DNA of 64,000 bases from Paenibacillus ihumii (GTDB taxonomy: Bacteria; Bacillota; Bacilli; Paenibacillales; Paenibacillaceae), in NCBI RefSeq assembly GCF_001403875.1, contig NZ_LN884299.1, positions 2,790,117 through 2,854,116 on the forward strand, written 5' to 3'. Below the pieces are notes generated by a model. It did no database searches, was not told where the DNA came from, and saw only the letters and a list, made by a program, of their open reading frames with translations. Numbering within the stretch: the stretch's first letter is position 1; each line of letters begins with the position of its first letter. Below, one piece after another: positions 52,953 to 61,899 of the stretch. The translations under genes were made by a program, and so were the position numbers.

Positions 52953-52977
52953 ATGAATAATTTTATTTTATATTCAT
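52953..52977. promoter_or_regulatory. Palindromic operator candidate of the TetR regulator
   Basis: ATGAATA (52953-52959) and TATTCAT (52971-52977) form an inverted repeat 11 bases apart. The site is 30 bases upstream of the regulator's start codon. Confidence 0.55.
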
Positions 52978-53048
52978 AAATGATGATAGACAATTCTTTC
53001 CTTACTGTCAATATCGCTTTTGTTCTCGAATTTGGATCCGCCGTCTAA

Positions 53049-53589
53049 TCACTTCCAAATGCGATTTAAACTAGGGGTCACTTCCTCAACAGCTTTGACG
53101 AGTTCATATACATCTGGGTTGGTTAAGCTGCTCCATTCATCGAATCCGTAGCTATTATCATAATGTTTTAATATCAATGACAACAGATTTCCATGAGTAA
53201 CTACTGCAATATTCCTCTCTGGCCGCTCGAATAAGTCTTCAATGACAGAAATTCCGCGCATCATGGCTTCTCGCGAGGATTCTATACTTCCTATTCATAT
53301 TGTCAAATGATTCTCTAAGTTTCTCTATCCAATCATCCAACTGCTCTGAGGACAAAACTCTCTCACTTAACCGGCTATCGGTATGTATTATCAAATTTTG
53401 TTTCTGGGCAAATGGACGAATACTTGAGACCGCTCTCTCATATGGACTTGAAACAATATAATCCATCGGTCTCTTAGTTAGAAAATCAGATAGCTGATCT
53501 GCCTGCATCTGTCCTTCGGTCGTTAACGGAGCACCAGCTTCTTGCCCGGCAGCCTTACAATGCCTGATGATATATATATGCTTCTTCAT
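53049..53589 (-). pseudogene. Histidine phosphatase, frameshifted, second copy
   Basis: This copy is nearly identical to the gene at 37315-37855 and carries the same frameshift near 53280 (NRKYRILARS instead of a YEGGESSRE-like run). The N-terminal frame ends at 53239 and the second frame runs 53264-53049. The RHC motif and the second His (VVTHGNL) lie in different frames. Confidence 0.8.
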
Positions 53590-53622
53590 AACAGATCCCC
53601 CCTCCCATTCAATGCCAGCCCC

Positions 53623-54825
53623 TTAGATTCGATGCTGCCTTTTAAATTCCATAATCTCATTAACAGCTTGATCATACCCGCCTGATTTTCTAAAAGATGC
53701 CCCGATATTTGCAGCTGCAGTCTGGAAGGCTGATCGGCTCAGCACACGATCTGCAGCTTCACGGAGTTGCTTTGCAGTCAGGCTTTGCATTTGTAAAATA
53801 ACTCCTGCTCCAATATGGACAACCTGCTGAGCGATAACCGGTTGATCCGCGCTTTGTGGGATCACAATTAGCGGAACCCCGCAATATAGTCCTTCATGGG
53901 TACTGTTCATTCCACCATGTGTAATAAATAATTTGGTGTGTTGCAGCACATCCATTTGTGGAACATAGTTTTCTACGATAAAATTCCGAGGCACTTTCCC
54001 TAAATCTGAAATTTGGATTTTATCCCCGATAGCCATAACAATAGTATAGTCCGTGTTTCCAAATGCCTCAAAACAAAGCTTATAAAAATCTATTACTTGG
54101 TTAAAGACAGTGCCCAGTGAAATGTAAATGGACTCCTTCCCTTTGATTTCATCCAAGTCGAAGCTTGCTTGAGCTGATCGTACAGAGAGGGCTGGCCCTA
54201 CAAATTTATAAGTTTGGTCAAATGCTTCTCCATCAGGCTGGAGCTCCTTTGTTGTATAAACAATGGTCAGCGGGGCGGGATTACAAAACACTTCATAAGG
54301 AGAACCGATCTCCACCTCATATTTTTCCTCCAATCCGGCCTTCAAGCTTTGAAATCTATCGCTTATAGGCTTGACTGTTTCTGCAGGAGCTTGTATAAAA
54401 GATTGCTCCAGCATTTTATCGAATAAGGCTTTAGTCTGGGCAAAAGAAGTGCAGGAGCTGATTGCCGGAAGCTTAAGAATTTGAGCAAGTATACGCCCGC
54501 AACCAAACATGGAATCATGAATGATGTAGTCAAAATGCTCTCCTTTGATCTGTTCAAGAACACTCGGTATGACGATATCCGCCGTAAGCAAAAGGCCGTT
54601 GATTCTTTCGAGCATATAGCTTCTTCCGCCTGAGATAAAAGCTTGTATAAATTGTTGATCATCAAATGTGCATACGGAAGCTCCCGTCTTTTCAATGCGT
54701 TCCCGAAAGGCTTCTATACAAAAGTAAACAACCTCTTCTCCACGTGCAATAAGCTCCTGCACAACTCCAATCGTTGGATTGATATGTCCCTCTGATCCAC
54801 CATTTATAAACAAAACACGCGCCAT
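53623..54825 (-). CDS. UDP-glycosyltransferase, macrolide-inactivating type (MGT/YjiC-like)
   Basis: This 400-aa cytoplasmic GT1 enzyme begins MARVLFINGGSEGHINPTIG. Its acceptor half spans about 1-210. The C-terminal donor-binding region contains ESIYISLGTVFNQ and the signature THGGMNSTHEGLYCGVPLIV, with P-x-x-x-DQP (IPQSADQPVIA) as the sugar-nucleotide loop. Members glucosylate macrolides, flavonoids or host toxins. ATG 54825 is preferred (AAGGAG eight bases upstream). Copy 1 at 37889 is a decayed version. The upstream frame of the phosphatase follows. Confidence 0.9.
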   Translation of the reverse strand: MARVLFINGGSEGHINPTIGVVQELIARGEEVVYFCIEAFRERIEKTGASVCTFDDQQFIQAFISGGRSYMLERINGLLLTADIVIPSVLEQIKGEHFDYIIHDSMFGCGRILAQILKLPAISSCTSFAQTKALFDKMLEQSFIQAPAETVKPISDRFQSLKAGLEEKYEVEIGSPYEVFCNPAPLTIVYTTKELQPDGEAFDQTYKFVGPALSVRSAQASFDLDEIKGKESIYISLGTVFNQVIDFYKLCFEAFGNTDYTIVMAIGDKIQISDLGKVPRNFIVENYVPQMDVLQHTKLFITHGGMNSTHEGLYCGVPLIVIPQSADQPVIAQQVVHIGAGVILQMQSLTAKQLREAADRVLSRSAFQTAAANIGASFRKSGGYDQAVNEIMEFKRQHRI

Positions 54826-54924
54826 TTCCACCACTCCTTAGGCATACTGTTTCTATATTGATCAAGAGTAAGATCTAATGGGCCGTACCACCGCCTGGAT
54901 CAAATCATGCATCATTTTGTTTAT

Positions 54925-55022
54925 TTATAGGTTTTTCCACCAAATCCCCGCACATTCTGGTACTGTTGACCATTGATTATCAATCATCTTCTGTACTAAC
55001 TCTTCTCCAAAGAAAAACTCGG
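54925..55022 (-). pseudogene. Methyltransferase 3' fragment
   Basis: This short stretch is homologous to the end of the gene at 38451-39140 (VPECAGIWW region) and stops abruptly at 55022. It marks the right edge of the second repeat copy. Confidence 0.8.
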
Positions 55023-55238
55023 AATGCCTCTATCTTTGAAATCGCCAGCTTTGCTTCGCACAAGAAAAAAATAACTGAACGCAAACCAGTTGGTGACCTT
55101 ATCCTTGCTACTAATCACTATGTAAGCAATGAAATGCAAGAATTCGATGACTATCATTTTTGGCATTCGGAAATGCGTTATAGTGAATATAAGGATATGC
55201 GTATTGAAAATCCGGAACAATTTTGGATAGTAATGTAG
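55023..55238 (+). pseudogene. C45 peptidase/acyltransferase-like fragment
   Basis: In the plus-strand frame the wording KPVGDLILATNHYVSNEMQEF and HSEMRYSEYKDMRIE resembles the C45 family (acyl-CoA:6-aminopenicillanate acyltransferase-like) around its TNHY motif. The frame has no proper start and breaks off at 55238. It begins at the repeat boundary, so it is probably a remnant of a gene cut by the rearrangement. Confidence 0.4.
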
Positions 55239-55304
55239 TGCTGCGAAAGATGGCGATTGTTCCGGAAAAACAAATAGCGAGTACACCAATATTAGCTTAG
55301 CTTT

Positions 55305-55778
55305 TCATCCAATTTTTCTTAGTTTTATATCCTTGTGACGCGCCTCTCTCCAAGATTGAAGCAGCACAATCATGACACCAATGCATAAGAAGGAATCAGC
55401 TACATTAAATACTGGGAAGTTGAAAAAATGAATGTTGATCATATCCACAACTTCCCCTTTAAAAACTCGATCGATATAATTGCCCAATGCTCCGCCTAAT
55501 ATAAGAGCCAAACCATAGGGCAATATCGTCTTCTCGCGGTGTGCATAAGGTAAATAGAGCACAATTCCAATCAGGACAACGGTCGTTGCAATAATAAAAA
55601 ATGTGGTCTGCCCTTGCAGAATACCAAAAGCGGCTCCTCTGTTTCGGATAGATGCAAGTCCAAGAACTCCAGGTATTAAGGGGATTTCTTGTCCGATTTT
55701 CATGTAAATCGACACAAGCCATTTGGACGCATGGTCTGCAATCATTACGCACAAGGCTATAAGGTAGTAACGAAACAT
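55305..55778 (-). CDS. lspA: Lipoprotein signal peptidase (signal peptidase II)
   Basis: This 157-aa membrane aspartyl protease has four helices and the catalytic pair GNYIDR and FNVADS. The RNRGAAFG motif near residue 45 is also typical. It cuts the signal peptide of prolipoproteins after lipid attachment at Cys. Because it sits in an accessory block away from a housekeeping context (no ileS or rluD beside it), it may be a second copy. It lies 28 bases downstream of a histidine kinase gene, so it may belong to the operon of the ABC/two-component set. Confidence 0.93.
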   Translation of the reverse strand: MFRYYLIALCVMIADHASKWLVSIYMKIGQEIPLIPGVLGLASIRNRGAAFGILQGQTTFFIIATTVVLIGIVLYLPYAHREKTILPYGLALILGGALGNYIDRVFKGEVVDMINIHFFNFPVFNVADSFLCIGVMIVLLQSWREARHKDIKLRKIG

Positions 55779-55806
55779 ACTAGCAACTCCTTCCCTGTTC
55801 TGGATA

Positions 55807-56874
55807 CTATTTAATAATCGGCAAAGTCAAATAAAACTCAGTACCGATCCCCTGTTTGCTCTGCACTCCAATACGACCGCCATGCTTTTCTACAATTTGC
55901 TTGCATATTGCAAGGCCAAGCCCCGCTCCTCCAAATGCACGGGAACGCGACTTTTCTCCTCGGTAAAAGCGTTCGAATAAGTAAGGGAGATCATCTTCAG
56001 AGATACCGATTCCGCTATCTTTAATCATAATTCGAATCCTGTCTCCTTCGTCCCGTGCCGAAATAGTCAGTTCAGCGGGACGACCGCCATATTTTTTGGC
56101 ATTTTCGATTATATTTTCAAATACCTGTGCCATGCGATCATGATCGACTTGAATGAGTCTGGAGGGAAAGGGCCGCTCGACAGTTAACTCAACACTCGGG
56201 TTTTCATGAAATTCCAATTCAAATGGGGCTGCCATCGCTTCAAGGAACTCGCGACTGTCTGATTCCCGCAGCTCCATCGCCAATTGTCCAGATTCCAGCT
56301 GCGAGAATTGAAACAAATCTTCAATCAAGCGGTCAAGCTGATCCGTTTTGTTTTTAATGACTGCAAGATATCGGGCGACCTTCTGCTCATCTCGAGCTAT
56401 GCCATCCTGCAAACCTTCGACATATCCGCGAATAGATGTAATCGGTGTTCGCAAGTCGTGGGAAATATTCGCCACCAGCTCATTGCGAGCCTGCTCGTAA
56501 GCAGCTTGCTGATCCAGCGATTCCTTTAGCCTTGCTCTCATGACATCGAAGGCCGAAATAAAATTGCCCATCTCGTCATTGTACCGGCTGCGAATTTCGA
56601 CATCGAGGTTGCCATTCATAATTTGTTCCGAAGCATCATTCAGCTCCTTCAACGGCAGAAGGATACGCCTTGTAATGAATCGTGCCAATAGGTAAGCACA
56701 TAACACAAACGCAACTACCAGAAAACCAAGCACGAACATAAATTTAATGCCAGTTGCCCCATTAATTGAGTTTCCATGATTTTCTCGAACCCCGGATATG
56801 CTCATCAAAACAACCGGAATGAAAATGATCCCGGTAAGCGATGCTATTAACTTGAAACGAATGCCGAGCTTCAT
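55807..56874 (-). CDS. Sensor histidine kinase (HAMP-HisKA-HATPase)
   Basis: This 355-aa kinase has two transmembrane helices (about residues 10-28 and 44-66), a HAMP linker, HisKA with the phospho-His in NISHDLRTPITS (about 140), and HATPase boxes ENIIENAKKYG, KDSGIGI and AGLGLAICKQIVEKHGG. It overlaps the response regulator gene by 4 bases. It lies at the end of a five-gene unit: ATPase, permease, permease, regulator, kinase. Modules of this type commonly sense or resist cell-wall peptides. Confidence 0.92.
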   Translation of the reverse strand: MKLGIRFKLIASLTGIIFIPVVLMSISGVRENHGNSINGATGIKFMFVLGFLVVAFVLCAYLLARFITRRILLPLKELNDASEQIMNGNLDVEIRSRYNDEMGNFISAFDVMRARLKESLDQQAAYEQARNELVANISHDLRTPITSIRGYVEGLQDGIARDEQKVARYLAVIKNKTDQLDRLIEDLFQFSQLESGQLAMELRESDSREFLEAMAAPFELEFHENPSVELTVERPFPSRLIQVDHDRMAQVFENIIENAKKYGGRPAELTISARDEGDRIRIMIKDSGIGISEDDLPYLFERFYRGEKSRSRAFGGAGLGLAICKQIVEKHGGRIGVQSKQGIGTEFYLTLPIIK

Positions 56875-57569
56875 CGCGGATCACCGTCGAGCTTATAGCC
56901 GACTCCCCACACCGTTTTGATCAGCGTTGGATTTGCAGGATCGACCTCGATTTTTTCCCGGATTTTCTTAATATGAACGGTTACAGTGTTTAAATCCCCA
57001 TGCTCGTCGAAGCCCCATACATACCGGAAAATTTGTTCACGAGTCAATACCTGATTCGGGTGAAGGGCTAAATAACGCAGCACTTCAAATTCCCTGGCCG
57101 AGAGCGGGACAGGTTGATTTCTAACCGTAACTTCATAAGCTTTAACATTGAGCGCCAGCTCTTGATAGCGTATAATTTCAGACGTCTCCGCAAGAGACGA
57201 AAGCTGATTTGCCCGACGGAGCTGTGCTTTGACCCGTGCGATCATCTCGCCCGGACTAAATGGTTTAACGACATAATCATCCGCGCCAATCCCTAGCCCG
57301 ACAATTTTATCTACATCGCTTTTCTTGGCGCTAAGCATGATGATTGGGATTGCTGACTGTGATCGGATTATGCGACATACTTCTATCCCGTCAAGCTTCG
57401 GAAGCATAATGTCCAAAATCATCAATTGCGGCCTAAATTCACTAAACAGCTGTATTGCCTCTTGTCCGTCACTGGCGACGATAACCTCGAAACGTTCTTC
57501 CTCCAAATAGTCTTTTAACAATTCTGCGATTTCTTCCTCATCTTCCACGATTAATATTTTGTCAAACAA
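56871..57569 (-). CDS. OmpR-family response regulator
   Basis: This 232-aa regulator has REC (about residues 1-120; phospho-Asp in LMILDIMLPKLDG) and a winged-helix domain (about 135-230) with LSAREFEVLRYLALHP, YVWGFD and KTVWGVGYKL. It overlaps the kinase gene by 4 bases and follows the permease gene by 16 bases. It probably controls the ABC genes upstream. Confidence 0.93.
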   Translation of the reverse strand: MFDKILIVEDEEEIAELLKDYLEEERFEVIVASDGQEAIQLFSEFRPQLMILDIMLPKLDGIEVCRIIRSQSAIPIIMLSAKKSDVDKIVGLGIGADDYVVKPFSPGEMIARVKAQLRRANQLSSLAETSEIIRYQELALNVKAYEVTVRNQPVPLSAREFEVLRYLALHPNQVLTREQIFRYVWGFDEHGDLNTVTVHIKKIREKIEVDPANPTLIKTVWGVGYKLDGDPR

Positions 57570-57585
57570 CGTGGGCTCACCCCAT

Positions 57586-58359
57586 TTACGTCAAAATATC
57601 TTTCTTCCTTATCATCATAACACTACCTGTATATGAGACACCAAGATAGGTGAGAATGACGGTCAAGCCGCCCAGCAAATCCTGCGCTGCCGGGTCGTGC
57701 AAAGGAAGAAGTGGAAAGGCTCTTAGCTGATACCCGATAAACAAATCCTCGAGCTGCGAAATGCCCTCGACCAACGGAGAAAGTACAATAAGCACAAGAG
57801 CCGTTCCGATGGAAGCGCCTGGATTCGCCGTTACTAAGGCCACAAATATTACGACCATGCCTAACGCCAGATTAGGCGGTACAGATAGAAGAATCATATG
57901 CACTAAAAGCTGAATCCCTTCGCTAAATGGATAGACGACTTCACCAACAGCAGTTCGATCCCCCCACCCAAAGGCCACCGTCCCGACAACATAGGAAGAA
58001 AAAACTGAAAATATAGGCAGAACCATCATAACAGTAAACATAAACACGATTTTGGCGTGAAGCAGATCCAATCTGCTTATCGGGCAAAGAAGTGCTTTCT
58101 TGAGCGTACCGCTTCGATATTCCTCTGCAATGGAATCGGCGGCCAGAATTGCAACAAAAATAGCGATAAACAATGGGCTGTTATGAAGGACAAGCAGTGG
58201 AAATGATTGACCGTTGGGTCCAGTATCAGTAAAGCCGGATGCATCCCACTCATATTGAAAAACTGCCGATATTTCCACCGCAATTAGAATAAGCATGAAC
58301 AGATACAGCTTTTTCTGCCTAAACACTTTAAATAGTTCGAAATGGATTAGCTTACTCAA
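57586..58359 (-). CDS. ABC-2 permease (BcrB-like), second
   Basis: This protein of about 257 aa has six helices and a central ADSIAEEYRSGTLKKALLCP motif, as in BcrB/LanE permeases. A TTG at 58359 with AGGTGGG eight bases upstream is preferred; GTG 58371 is the alternative. It is homologous to the preceding permease (58374-59150), showing the same motif with VNNGTLKLSLLCPV. Confidence 0.8.
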   Translation of the reverse strand: MSKLIHFELFKVFRQKKLYLFMLILIAVEISAVFQYEWDASGFTDTGPNGQSFPLLVLHNSPLFIAIFVAILAADSIAEEYRSGTLKKALLCPISRLDLLHAKIVFMFTVMMVLPIFSVFSSYVVGTVAFGWGDRTAVGEVVYPFSEGIQLLVHMILLSVPPNLALGMVVIFVALVTANPGASIGTALVLIVLSPLVEGISQLEDLFIGYQLRAFPLLPLHDPAAQDLLGGLTVILTYLGVSYTGSVMMIRKKDILT

Positions 58360-58373
58360 GCGAGGTCCCACCT

Positions 58374-59150
58374 TTAAAGAATAAAGTCTTTTTTCTTGAT
58401 CATGATTGCGCTAATGAAATAAGAAACGATGAGGTATCCGGCAAGCACCACGACGTTTTGTAATATGGCTGCTATGTTTGCCTGATGAATAGATTCATGA
58501 AAAAAGTACATTTGATTTACAATGGAATACGGCTTGAGCGTATCAACAATATTCAAATATTGCGCAGCTGTTAAAATGCCGATTGACAACCCAATCGCCG
58601 CACTTATACTCGCAGCAGACAGGGCAACGATGATTACAATCATTCCACAAGCCATATACGGCAGCAGCATGGAAAAGGCCAAGCGAAGCGTCAGCCATAC
58701 GCCTTCTGACTGTGAATACAACGTACCAGCATAGAGGGTCTGTTCTTCCCAACCAAAGGCCAGCGTTCCGATCACATATTCCGCTGCGATAGAACAAGCA
58801 AGCAGTACTACCAAGAATGCGAATAAGGAGACAATCTTGGCGCAAAGCCATTCGATTCGCCGGACTGGGCACAGCAATGACAATTTTAACGTGCCGTTGT
58901 TCACTTCACTTGTGATCATGTCAGCAACATAGATTGGAATAAAGACGATCATAAATTGAGCCATGCTATTAAGAAGTGTTAACGGAAGAGACTGGCCATT
59001 CGGCACCACGATCACCGACTTCCACTCTCCGCCCGCGTTATAGAAATAGACCGTTAACCATGCATGTACGGCCAGAATCGCCATAAAAATATAAAGCTTT
59101 TTTAATCTGACCATTTTGTAGAGCTCGTTTTGGATCAGCCTGAGCATCAT
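58374..59150 (-). CDS. ABC-2 permease (BcrB-like), first
   Basis: This 258-aa membrane protein has six helices and ADMITSEVNNGTLKLSLLCPV near the middle. ATG 59150 overlaps the ATPase stop (ATGA), so translation is coupled; the longer frame from 59285 is not needed. Together with the second permease it forms the membrane part of a lantibiotic/bacitracin-type immunity transporter. Confidence 0.82.
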   Translation of the reverse strand: MMLRLIQNELYKMVRLKKLYIFMAILAVHAWLTVYFYNAGGEWKSVIVVPNGQSLPLTLLNSMAQFMIVFIPIYVADMITSEVNNGTLKLSLLCPVRRIEWLCAKIVSLFAFLVVLLACSIAAEYVIGTLAFGWEEQTLYAGTLYSQSEGVWLTLRLAFSMLLPYMACGMIVIIVALSAASISAAIGLSIGILTAAQYLNIVDTLKPYSIVNQMYFFHESIHQANIAAILQNVVVLAGYLIVSYFISAIMIKKKDFIL

Positions 59151-59887
59151 AGCCGGCCATCTCCTTCCGTAATGTCGAAAAAGAATTGCTCCAGCGTCCG
59201 AGTTTCCTTCCCTGAAGCAAGCAATTGCTTTACCTCCCCTTCTGCAATCAGCTTCCCTTTTCGGATCACACCTGCCTTGTTGCATATTTGTTCAACATCA
59301 TGAAGCAGATGACTCGAAATCAGAAAAGAGATGCCCTGCTCCGCAGCAAGCTGCACGATCAGCTCCTTGATCTCCTTCATACCTTGCGGATCCAGTCCGT
59401 TCGTAGGCTCGTCCAGAATAACTAGCTTCGGCTGATTCAGCAGTGCGCCAGCAATGCCAAGCCGCTGCTTCATGCCAAGCGAAAAGGAAGCGACTTTATC
59501 TTTCGCACGTTCGGATAGCCCGGCGATCTCCAGCACTTCATCTACTCGCTTCCGTGTTACTCTCGGATACAGATTCGCCATTAACTTAAGATTGTCATAG
59601 GCAGAAAGATAACTGTAAAAAGCCGGATTCTCGACGATGGCGCCGACAAGCGAAATTGCGGATTTGAACTGTGATTTTAGATGAAACCCACCTATCCGTA
59701 CTTCGCCGGCATCGGGATGAATGAGACCGGTAATCATGCGGATTGTCGTCGTTTTACCCGAACCGTTTGTGCCAAGAAACCCGTATATATCTCCTTCTGC
59801 TATACGAAGATTCAGACGATCCACTGCCACCCTCGAGCCAAAGGTTTTCGTAAGCCCTTGTACTTCCAGCAGTGCTTGGTTTCCCAT
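59147..59887 (-). CDS. ABC ATPase, BcrA-like
   Basis: This 246-aa ATPase has Walker A GTNGSGKTT, signature FSLGMKQRLGIA, Walker B LVILDEPTNGLDP and H-loop SSHLLHD. ATG 59887 has GGAGGAGAAAG upstream; the longer frame from 59941 has none. It heads the unit with the two permeases and the two-component system, a layout like that of SpaFEG/BceAB-type peptide immunity modules. Confidence 0.92.
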   Translation of the reverse strand: MGNQALLEVQGLTKTFGSRVAVDRLNLRIAEGDIYGFLGTNGSGKTTTIRMITGLIHPDAGEVRIGGFHLKSQFKSAISLVGAIVENPAFYSYLSAYDNLKLMANLYPRVTRKRVDEVLEIAGLSERAKDKVASFSLGMKQRLGIAGALLNQPKLVILDEPTNGLDPQGMKEIKELIVQLAAEQGISFLISSHLLHDVEQICNKAGVIRKGKLIAEGEVKQLLASGKETRTLEQFFFDITEGDGRL

Positions 59888-60042
59888 AAGCTTTCTCCTC
59901 CAATATTTTGTAGATAGCCTTACTCCTTTCATCGTAAACATTGAAAATAAACAGCTGCCGTTATAAAAATTAACATTTCATATTGAAATTATTAAAATTC
60001 GATAAAGCGATAAAGAAGGCTCTTGAATACAACGATCAGTCT

Positions 60043-60312
60043 GAGCTAGACTTCCAATCGTCATTTCATTCTTTTGAATCAGCAAAGACCCATATAAATA
60101 AAGAAAGCATGTAAACAAAATAGATAGTGTAGAACCCGACACATTGTCAATGTATCCATAGAACATTAATCGAGACTTTGCTTTCATACCGTTTTCTAAT
60201 ATATCATTTCAGTTTGGATAGCTTTTTATTAATAATCCCCCATAGCTTTATTTCGACGACGCCGCTAATTCCATCCCCGAGCCAGGCGAAAAATTTAGAC
60301 TGCACCTTCATG
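60043..60312 (-). pseudogene. Fragment of the RiPP ABC exporter
   Basis: This 270-base segment is nearly identical to 44152-44418 of the RiPP exporter (membrane part: IDNVSGSTLSILFTCF, LIQKNEMTIGSL). It carries a one-base insertion (ATATCATTTCAG) that breaks the frame. It has no start or rest of the gene. The match to 44.1 kb lies in the same orientation as the other repeat blocks. Confidence 0.88.
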
Positions 60313-60359
60313 AGCCTTCTTCTAAGTTAAAAAAGCATCATTCATTCTAATCGCTACCT

Positions 60360-60490
60360 TTAGGTCTTTGTGGTTTCGTCTAACGTCTTAGCTATAAACT
60401 TGGTGAATACTTCCATAATACGGGTATCTTCCTCTCTAGTAAATGCACCCGATTACAGCCCCTGCACTAATGAAGAAGTTAATAATCGCC
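60360..60490 (-). pseudogene. Degenerate C-terminal gene fragment
   Basis: The minus-strand frame ending at 60360 reads GAFTREEDTRIMEVFTKFI, with an upstream match LTSSLVQGL broken by a stop codon. The wording is protein-like but the family is not recognised. It might be part of a TetR- or MarR-like gene. Confidence is low. Confidence 0.3.
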
Positions 60491-60520
60491 TAAATACACA
60501 GCATGAAACTTATATCCAAC

Positions 60521-60548
60521 TTGACTACGGACAGGATCATGTTAAAAT
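60521..60548 (+). promoter_or_regulatory. Promoter candidate of the bacilliredoxin gene
   Basis: TTGACT (60521-60526) and TAAAAT (60543-60548) are 16 bases apart. A GAGGAGAG RBS and ATG 60609 follow. Confidence 0.45.
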
Positions 60549-60608
60549 TCAATCATTCGATGGATTTAACATGACATAATATAAAACTAACGAGGAGAGT
60601 AGACCTGT

Positions 60609-60947
60609 ATGAACTGGAGAGAAATTACGACACTTGAAGAGTGGGATGAAATCATGACTAAATCAACAGAGCGCGGACAGGTTATTTTAAAACATAGCAC
60701 GACATGTCCTGTTAGCTCCAATGCGCTTCATGAATATGAACAATATTTACAAGACACGCCTAATTCAGAATTGGATTATACACTAGTGAAAGTCATCGAA
60801 TCCCGTCCGGTGTCGAACAAGATTGCCGAGGATCTGAATGTCAAACATGAATCGCCGCAAATTATTTTTATCAAGGATAAAGCCAAATACTGGACCACCT
60901 CCCACTGGTCGGTTACCAAAGCGCATATGACAGCAGTTTTGGACTAG
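60609..60947 (+). CDS. ytxJ: Bacillithiol system redox protein YtxJ/BrxC-like (monothiol bacilliredoxin)
   Basis: This 112-aa thioredoxin-like protein has the single-Cys motif HSTTCPVSSNALHE (Cys in TCPVS) and SPQIIFIKDKAKYW. This is the YtxJ/BrxC family of Firmicutes that use bacillithiol. It would remove bacillithiol from oxidised protein thiols in the cytoplasm. The gene is a single unit with a promoter and terminator (61031-61064). It supports the Firmicute assignment. Confidence 0.9.
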   Translation: MNWREITTLEEWDEIMTKSTERGQVILKHSTTCPVSSNALHEYEQYLQDTPNSELDYTLVKVIESRPVSNKIAEDLNVKHESPQIIFIKDKAKYWTTSHWSVTKAHMTAVLD

Positions 60948-61030
60948 TTCGAGTTGGCAGGTTCCCAAATCAGCTCGGTTGGGAGCTCCTTCTCTATTTC
61001 AACACCCAAGTGAAAATGAACCATAATAAG

Positions 61031-61064
61031 AAAGCCCGATTCCTTAAACGGAACGGGCTTTTTC
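61031..61064 (+). terminator. Intrinsic terminator of the bacilliredoxin gene
   Basis: AAAGCCCG and TTCC pair with GGAA and CGGGCTTT, followed by TTCTG. It lies 84 bases beyond the stop. Confidence 0.85.
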
Positions 61065-61207
61065 TGTTTAGTTTGAACTGTACATTTAAAATTTTAATGT
61101 AAAATAGGCAGGGTTCGATTATTGCAATCCAGCCCCGCCTTCTTACATCCCGTTGAATACATTTAGTTGAATAAGGTACCTCAGAGCAATCGGACAGCAG
61201 CCTAGTC

Positions 61208-61678
61208 TCAGACAGACATCCTCTGCAATTGTGCTTCGAGGCGGTCAAGATTTTGTTCGTTGGCTGGGAGTGCGACTTTCTTGACGGCGTTGAATACGGC
61301 AGCGTTTTCGAAGCGCTGGCGCCAAGTCAGCCTGGTTTTTCCGCCAAGCTCCTCAAAGGTTGCCGTGAGCTGATAATAGGGTGAGCAAAGATGCCGCAGC
61401 ACAATCCGTTCAGGCCCAATTTCCACAAATTCGCTCTTATTGGGATAATCGGCTCCGTTCGGTCCGTGCATCACGAACTCCCATATTCCTCCCGGCCGTA
61501 AATCAAATTCATGAAAAGTGTTTGTAAACCCGCTGGGACCCCACCACTGTGCCAAATGCTCGGGTTTTGTCCAGGCTTTGTAAACGAGAGCAGGGGATGC
61601 ATTTAAAACCCTTGTAGTGACCAATTCGTATTCTTCCGCTCCGTTGATTTCGTTGTTAGCTGCAAGGTTTTCCGTCAT
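61208..61678 (-). CDS. SRPBCC/AHSA1-like protein
   Basis: This 156-aa protein is of the START/SRPBCC (Activator of Hsp90 ATPase 1-like) type. It shows VLNASPALVYKAWTKPEHLAQWWGP, a common opening of this family, with a FDLRPGGIWEFVMHGPNG loop and GGKTRLTWRQRF. Members bind hydrophobic ligands or have unknown roles. It is a single gene with an AGGAGGAAC site upstream of ATG 61678. Confidence 0.87.
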   Translation of the reverse strand: MTENLAANNEINGAEEYELVTTRVLNASPALVYKAWTKPEHLAQWWGPSGFTNTFHEFDLRPGGIWEFVMHGPNGADYPNKSEFVEIGPERIVLRHLCSPYYQLTATFEELGGKTRLTWRQRFENAAVFNAVKKVALPANEQNLDRLEAQLQRMSV

Positions 61679-61899
61679 GCCTGTTCCTCCTCTGTAGAAT
61701 AAAGTAGGTTAAGTTGAACACCTATTTATCGTTAGCTATACTATAAAACATAACGTCACGTCACGTGCGGAACTTTAACTTATGTTAAGAAAAAAGTTAC
61801 CGCGCTGATAAATATCAAGCTTTTAGCAAGAAGAAAAAGAGTGGGAAATGAGCAGCTTTATGGTACAATCAGTTATCAGATAAATCTCAGGAGGTTTGT

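Larger units (their letters stand above)
53045..55022. repeat. Segmental repeat, copy 2 (phosphatase, glycosyltransferase, methyltransferase end)
   Basis: This copy is homologous to 37311-38548 but retains the full glycosyltransferase gene. The left boundary is CTAATCACTT (53045); the right boundary is AAACTCGG (55022), where the methyltransferase fragment is cut off. Confidence 0.88.
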
